This document shows positions 1-4,633 of a stretch of DNA of 13,888 nucleotides, one piece after another. The position numbers were made by a program, and so were the translations under genes. The first letter of the stretch is position 1. Each line of letters opens with the position of its first letter. Source of the DNA: Syntrophomonadaceae bacterium (lineage in GTDB: Bacteria > Bacillota > Syntrophomonadia > Syntrophomonadales > Syntrophomonadaceae); NCBI GenBank assembly GCA_012522705.1, contig JAAYJY010000326.1:1-13888 (forward strand), in the 5' to 3' direction. The notes under the pieces were generated by a model. That model had not been told where the DNA came from. It saw only the letters and a list, made by a program, of their open reading frames with translations, and did not search any database.

Positions 1-127
1 CGGCGACAATATCCAGATGGCGATCAGCCTGATAACCCCGATCGCGATAGAAGAGGGACTGAGATTCGCGATCCGGGAAGGAGGACGCACGGTAGGTTCC
101 GGAGTTGTAACCGGTATCGAAGCCTGA
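1..127 (+). CDS. tuf: Elongation factor Tu, C-terminal end (partial)
   Basis: This is the last 41 residues and stop (TGA 125-127) of EF-Tu, the GTPase that brings aminoacyl-tRNA to the ribosome; the rest lies left of the window. The frame begins at base 2 and reads GDNIQMAISL, then ITPIAIEEGLRFAIREGG and RTVGSGVVT, the very conserved end of domain III. The final residues (GIEA) differ slightly from the common EIIE ending. EF-Tu more usually follows fusA in Firmicutes; a copy directly before rpmG occurs in several Clostridia that carry two tuf genes, so a second copy downstream of fusA is likely but not visible. No convincing terminator hairpin follows the stop, so some readthrough into rpmG is possible. 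Confidence 0.96.
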   Translation, partial: GDNIQMAISLITPIAIEEGLRFAIREGGRTVGSGVVTGIEA

Positions 128-160
128 TCCCAGCATACAATACGGCCAAGACGAAACAAA

Positions 161-190
161 TTGACATGTAATCAGGCAATATGATAGATT
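161..190 (+). promoter_or_regulatory. Sigma-A promoter for rpmG-secE-nusG
   Basis: A perfect -35 box TTGACA lies at 161-166 and a -10 box TAGATT (4 of 6) at 185-190, separated by 18 bases. It sits in the 100-base gap between tuf and rpmG and would start transcripts near 197, about 30 bases before the rpmG start. Another -10-like hexamer, TATGAT at 180-185, is only 13 bases from the -35 and so is less likely. This promoter would separate the rpmG group from tuf. Confidence 0.65.
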
Positions 191-227
191 ATTGTAGTAT
201 TTTTGCACACAGGATGGGGGTAACGTG

Positions 228-377
228 GTGAGGGTTGGAATTACATTGGCATGTACAGAGTGCAAACAGCGCAATTATAGAACTACCAAGGACAAGAAAA
301 AGAACACAGAGAAGATGGAAGTTAGAAAGCATTGTAAATTCTGTAATGCTCACACCATTCACAAAGAGACCAAGTAA
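228..377 (+). CDS. rpmG: 50S ribosomal protein L33
   Basis: This 49-residue protein starts MRVGITLACTECKQRNY and ends HTIHKETK, which is typical L33, a small protein of the large ribosomal subunit near the E site. Two CxxC pairs (CTEC near residues 9-12 and CKFC near 37-40) show it is the zinc-ribbon, cysteine-containing form. Firmicutes often also have a zinc-free L33 elsewhere. Two adjacent in-frame GTG codons (225 and 228) could start it; 228 is preferred because it gives the family N-terminus MRV and a better distance to the G-rich ribosome binding site at 211-220. The stop is TAA at 375-377. It is followed after 18 bases by secE, the standard rpmG-secE-nusG order. Confidence 0.95.
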   Translation: MRVGITLACTECKQRNYRTTKDKKKNTEKMEVRKHCKFCNAHTIHKETK

Positions 378-395
378 AGCAGGAGAGTGAACTAA

Positions 396-638
396 ATGGC
401 CAAGGAAAGTGTTTCTCCTAGCAACACCGAAAACGCAAAAAACTGGCTTACGAGTGTAAGGGCATATTTTATCGGTACCTACAATGAGCTAAAAAAGGTG
501 CACTGGCCGAATCGGGTGCAGTTGATTGCCTATACCGGCGTGGTCTTATTATCAGTTACCATCATTGCCATTATTCTATGGATCTTTGATAGTGGGCTTT
601 CCTTTATGCTGAACTGGTTGACCGGGCTGGTTACCTAA
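396..638 (+). CDS. secE: Preprotein translocase subunit SecE
   Basis: SecE clamps the SecY channel in the cytoplasmic membrane and is essential for protein export. This 80-residue protein has the short Gram-positive form: a polar N-terminus (residues 1-20), an amphipathic helix, the conserved SecE signature ELKKVHWPNR at 31-40, and one membrane span at about 44-64 (IAYTGVVLLSVTIIAIILWIF). E. coli SecE is longer, with three spans. The ATG at 396 is preceded by AGGAGAG around 381-387. The stop TAA at 636-638 lies six bases before the nusG start, so the two are probably translationally coupled. Confidence 0.96.
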   Translation: MAKESVSPSNTENAKNWLTSVRAYFIGTYNELKKVHWPNRVQLIAYTGVVLLSVTIIAIILWIFDSGLSFMLNWLTGLVT

Positions 639-644
639 GAGGAG

Positions 645-1265
645 ATGGTTGAGATATCTACCGAACATAATATGAGTCCAGAAGAATATGGCAATACGGA
701 AGATCCGGCTCCGGAAGAGGAGACTGTTATACCGGAAAGGAAGGGCGATTGGTATGTTGTCCATACCTATTCCGGTTATGAAAACAAGATCAAAGTGGAC
801 CTCACCAAGCGGGTCGAATCCATGAACATGCAGGACAAGATCTTCCAAGTTATCATACCCGAGGAACAGGAAGTCGAATATAAGGGTGGCAAGAAGAAGG
901 TCACAACCCGTCGGGTTTTCCCAGGATATGTAATCGTAAACATGATCATGGATGAGGATTCGTGGTATGTCGTTCACCACACCCCCGGAGTTACTGGATT
1001 TGTCGGCAGCGGGACCAAACCAATCCCATTGATGGATGAAGAAATCAACAAGATCCTCACCCAAATGGGTTTGATGGGCAAAAAGCCGCGGATTATCAAC
1101 CTGGAAGTAGGAGAGAACATAAGGGTCAACAGTGGACCGTTCGAGAACTTCGAAGGGGTGGTCAAAGAGGTACTCCAGGACCGGGGCAAGGTCAGGGTAA
1201 ATATATCCATGTTCGGCAGAGAAACCCCTGTGGAGCTGGATTATGAACAAATAAACAAGATATAA
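645..1265 (+). CDS. nusG: Transcription termination/antitermination factor NusG
   Basis: NusG binds RNA polymerase and modulates pausing, termination and transcription-translation coupling. The NGN domain begins at GDWYVVHTYSGYENK (residues 34-48) and includes RRVFPGYVIVNM; a C-terminal KOW domain follows (VGENIRVNSGPFENFEGVVKE). At 206 residues it is longer than the usual 173-181 because of an acidic N-terminal tail of about 33 residues. The start is uncertain: the ATG at 645 directly abuts its Shine-Dalgarno-like GAGGAG (639-644), leaving no spacer, while an in-frame ATG at 672 has no visible ribosome binding site and would remove nine residues. Coupling to secE may explain the tight start. 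rplK begins 12 bases after the stop. Confidence 0.96.
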   Translation: MVEISTEHNMSPEEYGNTEDPAPEEETVIPERKGDWYVVHTYSGYENKIKVDLTKRVESMNMQDKIFQVIIPEEQEVEYKGGKKKVTTRRVFPGYVIVNMIMDEDSWYVVHHTPGVTGFVGSGTKPIPLMDEEINKILTQMGLMGKKPRIINLEVGENIRVNSGPFENFEGVVKEVLQDRGKVRVNISMFGRETPVELDYEQINKI

Positions 1266-1277
1266 GGAGGTGTGAAA

Positions 1278-1703
1278 GTGGCCAAAAAAGTGAAGGCCAA
1301 GGTAAAGCTGCAGATAGCGGCTGGCAAAGCTACGCCGGCTCCGCCAGTAGGCCCTGCCCTGGGACAACACGGGGTTAACATCATGGGTTTTTGCAAGGAA
1401 TATAATGCCAAGACGGCCAATCAAACAGGCTATATTGTACCTGTAGAGATAACCATATATGAAGACCGTTCGTTCAGTTTTGAGATTAAGTCGCCCCCGG
1501 CTTCTGATCTACTAAAGAAAGCAGCCAATCTGGAAAAGGGTTCGGGCGACCCTAAAATCAAACAGGCCGGTAAGATTTCCCGGACCAAGTTGGTAGAGAT
1601 AGCAGAGGCCAAGAAAACAGACTTAAATGCGGCCGACCTGGATGCCGCCGTCAGGATGATTGAGGGCACAGCCCGCAGTATGGGTCTGGATATAGTCGAC
1701 TGA
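1278..1703 (+). CDS. rplK: 50S ribosomal protein L11
   Basis: L11 forms the base of the GTPase-associated centre with L10 and 23S rRNA helices 43-44 and is needed for RelA-type stringent sensing. The 141-residue product has the proline-rich N-domain (KLQIAAGKATPAPPVGPALGQHGVNI) and the RNA-binding C-domain (SPPASDLLKKAA, GTARSMGL near the end). The GTG at 1278 is chosen rather than the in-frame GTG at 1272: the ribosome binding site AAGGAGG at 1264-1270 is then 7 bases away instead of 1, the protein begins MAKKV, and its length is the usual 141. The stop is TGA at 1701-1703. It forms the L11 pair with rplA. Confidence 0.97.
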   Translation: MAKKVKAKVKLQIAAGKATPAPPVGPALGQHGVNIMGFCKEYNAKTANQTGYIVPVEITIYEDRSFSFEIKSPPASDLLKKAANLEKGSGDPKIKQAGKISRTKLVEIAEAKKTDLNAADLDAAVRMIEGTARSMGLDIVD

Positions 1704-1710
1704 ATTTGAT

Positions 1711-1763
1711 TATGCACCAAGCATATAGGTGGGAGGAATAAGATCCGCTTAACCACAAGGAGG
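1711..1763 (+). promoter_or_regulatory. Candidate L1-binding autoregulatory site before rplA
   Basis: The 68-base rplK-rplA spacer holds a small hairpin TATGC-ACCAA-GCATA (1711-1725), then ATAGGTGGGAG (1725-1735), the same bases found on the 5' side of the L1-binding helix in bacterial 23S rRNA. GTGG (1729-1732) can pair with CCAC (1753-1756) and GGA (1735-1737) with TCC (1744-1746), leaving an asymmetric internal loop (GA opposite GCTTAA) like the rRNA site. The structure ends at the rplA ribosome binding site AAGGAGG (1757-1763), so bound L1 could block translation. L1 feedback on this operon is known in other bacteria; its use here is inferred from resemblance. Confidence 0.4.
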
Positions 1764-1771
1764 ATTGTTTT

Positions 1772-2473
1772 ATGAAAAGAGGAAAAGCCTACACGGAAGC
1801 GATTGCCAAGATAGACCGCCACAAATTATACGAGCCGACTGATGCTATCAAGTTGGTTAAGGAAACAGCGGCCGCGAAATTTGATGAAACCGTCGAAGCT
1901 CATGTAAAATTGGGTGTAGACCCGCGTCATGCTGACCAGCAGGTTAGAGGCACAGTGAGTTTGCCCCATGGAACTGGCAGGACTCTAAAAGTGTTGGTAT
2001 TTGCCAAAGGAGAAAAATTAAAAGAAGCCGAACAAGCAGGAGCCGACTATGTAGGGGCCGAAGATCTGGCCGAAAAGATTCAGGGGGGGTGGTTCGACTT
2101 CGATGTGGCTGTTGCAACCCCCGATATGATGTCGGTGGTGGGCAGACTGGGAAAGATATTAGGTCCCAGAGGATTGATGCCTAATCCCAAAGCAGGCACC
2201 GTCACATTCGATATAGAACGCACCATTAAGGAACTTAAGGCCGGGCGGATCGAATTCCGGGTAGATAAAACCTCCATCGTTCATGTACCGATAGGTCGAG
2301 TCTCTTTTGATGAACAGAAACTCCAAGACAACCTCAACGCATTTGCCGAGGCGCTTATTAAAGCCAAACCGGCAGCCGCAAAAGGGCAATATATGCGTTC
2401 CGTCAATATATGTTCCACAATGGGGCCGGGCATCAAAGTCAATCCCTTGATATTGATGGCCACCAACAAATAG
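1772..2473 (+). CDS. rplA: 50S ribosomal protein L1
   Basis: L1 builds the mobile L1 stalk that guides deacylated tRNA out of the E site, and represses its own operon in many bacteria. The 233-residue protein has the family landmarks: VRGTVSLPHGTGR (58-70), VGRLGKILGPRGLMPNPKAGTV (123-144), TSIVHVPIGRVSF, and the C-terminal CSTMGPGIKVNP close to the end. The ATG at 1772 follows AAGGAGG with normal spacing. It ends with two tandem amber stops (TAG TAG, 2471-2476), direct evidence that TAG terminates translation in this organism. Confidence 0.98.
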   Translation: MKRGKAYTEAIAKIDRHKLYEPTDAIKLVKETAAAKFDETVEAHVKLGVDPRHADQQVRGTVSLPHGTGRTLKVLVFAKGEKLKEAEQAGADYVGAEDLAEKIQGGWFDFDVAVATPDMMSVVGRLGKILGPRGLMPNPKAGTVTFDIERTIKELKAGRIEFRVDKTSIVHVPIGRVSFDEQKLQDNLNAFAEALIKAKPAAAKGQYMRSVNICSTMGPGIKVNPLILMATNK

Positions 2474-2508
2474 TAGCTCTTACTGAAACTGAAGATTAAA
2501 ACTGAAGA

Positions 2509-2640
2509 CAGCCGGTGGCTTGAGCCTTAATAATTATATTTGCCCGCTGAGGTTTATTTAGAATAGAAGCTGACATTCTTTAATGGGTTAGCATTTAGAC
2601 CTCTGCGCGGCTAAGCGTTGGGGTCTTTTGATATTTTCGC
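2509..2640 (+). promoter_or_regulatory. L10 leader (rplJ-rplL attenuator RNA)
   Basis: The 231 bases between rplA and rplJ contain no gene. They match the Firmicute L10 leader: a stem CAGC..GG (2509-2515, one bulged C) pairing with CCGCTG (2544-2549), capped by GGC-TTGA-GCC (2517-2526) and followed by the typical CCTTAATA. Next, GAGGTTTA (2549-2556) can pair with TAGACCTC (2596-2603) as antiterminator, enclosing the hairpin GCTGAC/GTTAGC (2569-2592). The same TAGACCTC bases also form the terminator at 2597-2629. Binding of the L10(L12) complex upstream would compete with the antiterminator and reduce rplJ-rplL transcription. The pairings are read from the sequence; the mechanism is known for the family. 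Confidence 0.8.
2597..2629 (+). terminator. Attenuator terminator in the rplJ leader
   Basis: AGACCTC (2597-2603) pairs with GGGGTCT (2620-2626) over seven base pairs including one G-U, with an inner stem GCGC/GCGT (2605-2608 with 2615-2618) around the loop GGCTAA. A short T run (TCTTTT, then ATATTTT) follows. It lies about 75 bases before rplJ, so termination would be conditional: formation excludes the antiterminator at 2549-2556/2596-2603. Confidence 0.75.
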
Positions 2641-2704
2641 TGGTTACCATTAGGCCATAGAAGCCAAGGATTAAGAAAAATAATGCCAAGGGGGTGAGAC
2701 ATGA

Positions 2705-3229
2705 ATGGCGAATATTGAAGAGAAAAAACAGGTGGTCGAAGACATAAAACAGAAGCTGGATGGCACGATGCTGGTTATATGCACCGATTACCGCGGTCTA
2801 AATGTTGAGCAGATTACCCAGTTGAGGAACAGTCTGCGGATGCCCGGCGTTGAATACCGGGTATTGAAAAACACCATGTTTCGGTTCGCTTTGCAGCAAT
2901 GTGGCTATGAGGATATCGCCGCTCAGGTAACCGGACCCAATGCGGTAATATTCAGTAATGACGATCCGGTAGGACCAGCCAAGACCATAACAGAATTTGC
3001 TCGCATCAACAAGCAACTGGAAATCAAGATGGGAATACTGGAAGGCAAACATCTGTCTGCCGAGGGGGTAAAGGCTCTGGCCAACCTGCCTTCTCGGGAT
3101 GTGCTGCTGGGGCAGGTAGTAGGCACAATGCAGGCCCCCATAACTTCATTCGTAAGGGGCTTGAACGCCAACCTTACTGGTCTGGTAAGGGTTTTGGACG
3201 GTATTCGGGAGCAGCAACAGGCTGGCTAG
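2705..3229 (+). CDS. rplJ: 50S ribosomal protein L10
   Basis: L10 anchors the L7/L12 dimers to the ribosomal stalk and, in complex with L12, represses its own leader. The 174-residue protein has the conserved N-terminal core (VVEDIKQKLDGTMLVICTDYRGL, residues 10-32; RVLKNTMFRFAL, 52-63) and a long C-terminal helix that binds L12 dimers. The chosen ATG at 2705 gives the usual MANIEEK start with AAGGGGGTG (2688-2696) eight bases upstream. An out-of-frame ATG at 2701 opens a five-codon reading frame (ATG..TGA 2701-2718) across the start and is probably not a gene. The stop is TAG at 3227-3229. Confidence 0.97.
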   Translation: MANIEEKKQVVEDIKQKLDGTMLVICTDYRGLNVEQITQLRNSLRMPGVEYRVLKNTMFRFALQQCGYEDIAAQVTGPNAVIFSNDDPVGPAKTITEFARINKQLEIKMGILEGKHLSAEGVKALANLPSRDVLLGQVVGTMQAPITSFVRGLNANLTGLVRVLDGIREQQQAG

Positions 3230-3297
3230 AAACGGTGGGCCGGCAGCAGCAAGACAATAGTATTGAAATTAAGAAGGAATAGGGAGGTATTTAATCA

Positions 3298-3672
3298 ATG
3301 AGTAAAGTACAGGAAGTAATCGAAATCGTCAAAGGTCTTACGGTACTGGAGCTTTCTGAGTTAGTCAAGGAATTGGAAGAGACCTTTGGTGTTAGTGCGG
3401 CTGCCCCGGTGGCTGTAGCTGCCGCTGCTGCTCCAGTGGCTGCTGCTCCGGCTGAAGAGCAGACTGAATTTGATGTCATTCTTACCGCTGCCGGAGATAA
3501 GAAGATCAACGTTATCAAAGTCGTCAGAGAGCTGACTGCTCTTGGGCTCAAAGAAGCCAAGGCTTTGGTTGACGAAGCACCCAAACCGGTCAAGGAGAAG
3601 GTAACCAAGGAAGAAGCTAATGACGTTAAGGCCAAGTTAGAGGAAGCTGGGGCCAGTGTAGAAATAAAGTAA
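3298..3672 (+). CDS. rplL: 50S ribosomal protein L7/L12
   Basis: L7/L12 is the multi-copy stalk protein that recruits and activates the translational GTPases. This 124-residue protein has the dimerising N-domain (1-32), an alanine/proline-rich flexible hinge (about 33-56, with runs such as AVAAAAAPVAAAPAEE), and the factor-binding C-domain (TEFDVILTAAGDKKINVIK to the end, with GLKEAKALVDEAPK). The ATG at 3298 is preceded by AGGGAGG at 3281-3287. It follows rplJ by 68 bases and is closed by a strong terminator, so rplJ-rplL form the L10 operon. Confidence 0.98.
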   Translation: MSKVQEVIEIVKGLTVLELSELVKELEETFGVSAAAPVAVAAAAAPVAAAPAEEQTEFDVILTAAGDKKINVIKVVRELTALGLKEAKALVDEAPKPVKEKVTKEEANDVKAKLEEAGASVEIK

Positions 3673-3685
3673 ACAATCATAATCG

Positions 3686-3717
3686 GAGGGTGTGCATTTT
3701 GGCACCCCCTTTTTTTT
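3686..3717 (+). terminator. Rho-independent terminator after rplL
   Basis: A G-rich arm (GAGGGTGTGC, from 3686) pairs with GGCACCCCC (3701-3709), the core being GGGTG with CACCC, followed by eight T residues (3710-3717). It starts about 14 bases after the rplL stop. It would separate the abundant ribosomal-protein transcripts from the genes that follow, with some readthrough possible. Confidence 0.85.
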
Positions 3718-3745
3718 ATGGAAAATTTAAGGCTTATACTATAAT
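3716..3745 (+). promoter_or_regulatory. Possible promoter for the unknown membrane gene
   Basis: A perfect -10 hexamer TATAAT stands at 3740-3745, between the rplL terminator and the gene at 3783. The -35 region is poor (TTATGG at 3716-3721 with 18-base spacing is the best seen), so promoter strength is doubtful. The region is AT-rich, which makes chance TATAAT matches more likely. Confidence 0.4.
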
Positions 3746-3782
3746 ATGAGGTATAAAGCGGGAACGAAAGGGGACAATCACA

Positions 3783-4442
3783 TTGAAAAAGCGCTTATTA
3801 TGCCTCGCCTGCCTTATGACGCTAATGATCTGGGCATTACCCTGTCAGGCAGCTAGCCCAGTTGAGTGGCAACTGGAATGGATGGAAACCGGAGAGTTGA
3901 GGGAAACGGCCAGGATTCCAGGGTATGTTACTGAAGTCCCTGCTGGCAAGGAATGGAGCCGTGTCCAGGAGAATGATGACGTGGTTTATTATCGTAACGT
4001 TCAAGGCTGGTCCGAATATCAATCCTATGATGATGGATTACCCTTAATAATTAATGAAAACAAAAACATCCTGTACAGTTTAACCACAATAGAGACTGAC
4101 CCCCAATTCCGTGGGGATTGGTTCCAACAAATTGCAGGGGCCAATGAACTACAATTAACTATTGAGGTGCCGGGTTTCATCGTTACCAGCACCGCTGACC
4201 AGCGGAATGATCTTCTTTCAAGCTGGTTTTTTGCCCAGGGGACAGACCTGGGCAGTGAGGGTCTTATTCTCAAAGTGGTGCGCGTTGACGGCTTGGTATT
4301 GGGGATGGGAATAGTAACTATAGGGATTATCCTGGCAGTGCTCATATTCTATAGACGACTAAAAAGAGCACAGCAGATAATCGCCGAGACGTTCGCTATG
4401 CCTCCGAAGGATGACAGTCAAACCGAGGAAGGCTCTAAATAA
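3783..4442 (+). CDS. Unknown exported, single-span membrane protein
   Basis: I do not recognise this 219-residue protein. It has a Sec signal peptide (MKKRLLCLACLMTLMIWALPCQA, likely cut near residue 23-24), an extracytoplasmic part of about 145 residues rich in aromatic and acidic residues, one membrane span at about 171-189 (LVLGMGIVTIGIILAVLIF), positive residues just after it (YRRLKR), and a short acidic cytoplasmic tail (DDSQTEEGSK). This predicts a type I membrane protein with the main domain outside. The segment LQLTIEVPGFIVTST before the span faintly recalls LppM/DUF3153-like secreted domains, but this is weak. It starts with TTG, supported by AAAGGGGA at about 3767-3774. It lies between rplL and rpoB, where B. 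subtilis has an unrelated methyltransferase gene. Codon use looks like its neighbours. Confidence 0.85.
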   Translation: MKKRLLCLACLMTLMIWALPCQAASPVEWQLEWMETGELRETARIPGYVTEVPAGKEWSRVQENDDVVYYRNVQGWSEYQSYDDGLPLIINENKNILYSLTTIETDPQFRGDWFQQIAGANELQLTIEVPGFIVTSTADQRNDLLSSWFFAQGTDLGSEGLILKVVRVDGLVLGMGIVTIGIILAVLIFYRRLKRAQQIIAETFAMPPKDDSQTEEGSK

Positions 4443-4481
4443 CTGCCGATGAAAAGACGGATAAAATAAAGAGCAATTTTC

Positions 4482-4510
4482 TTGACTAGGCAAGATGGCT
4501 ATGCTAAAAT
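4482..4510 (+). promoter_or_regulatory. Extended -10 sigma-A promoter for rpoB-rpoC
   Basis: TTGACT at 4482-4487 and TAAAAT at 4505-4510 are exactly 17 bases apart, and TGC precedes the -10 (extended -10, TGCTAAAAT from 4502). Transcription would start near 4517, giving an untranslated leader of about 115 bases before rpoB. The element closely matches the promoter at 11622-11650. Confidence 0.8.
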
Positions 4511-4568
4511 CAATAATTGCCATTATAGTGGTATAGAATGCTATAGGCTCGATATATATGTTTCTCTT

Positions 4569-4599
4569 AAAAGCGAGGTTTTAGGTTAGCCCCGCTTTT
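4569..4599 (+). promoter_or_regulatory. Leader hairpin upstream of rpoB, possible attenuator
   Basis: AAAAGCG (4569-4575) pairs with CGCTTTT (4593-4599), extended after one A-C mismatch by GG (4577-4578) with CC (4590-4591). The loop is about 11 bases. The 3' arm ends in TTTT, so it resembles a weak intrinsic terminator placed 34 bases before the rpoB start. A second small palindrome, TATAG-AATG-CTATA, lies at 4532-4545. Whether either regulates rpoB is unknown. Confidence 0.4.
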
Positions 4600-4633
4600 A
4601 TAACGTTGGCTAATTATGCAAAGGGGTGGTTTG

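Noticed and set aside
128..160. Terminator after tuf
   Set aside because: No stable hairpin followed by a T run could be found between the tuf stop and the -35 box at 161.
576..1424. Long open frame of 282 codons on the minus strand across nusG and rplK
   Set aside because: It lies opposite two well-recognised genes, has no ribosome binding site, and its protein shows no family features; it is a product of the codon pattern of the real genes. Similar minus-strand frames in rpoB (6440-7132, 5210-5899) and rpoC (8467-9069) are rejected for the same reason.
2447..2476. Possible promoter for the rplJ leader (TTGATA at 2447-2452 and TAGTAG at 2471-2476)
   Set aside because: The -35 is good but the -10 matches only three of six bases and overlaps the tandem stops of rplA; too weak to annotate.
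3405..3455. Short GCT/GCC-rich repeat-like stretch
   Set aside because: It encodes the alanine-rich hinge of L7/L12, a normal feature of the protein, and is not a DNA repeat element.
4616..4633. Earlier in-frame ATG for rpoB at 4616
   Set aside because: The ribosome binding site AAGGGGTGG lies downstream of it (4621-4629) and is well placed only for the ATG at 4634.
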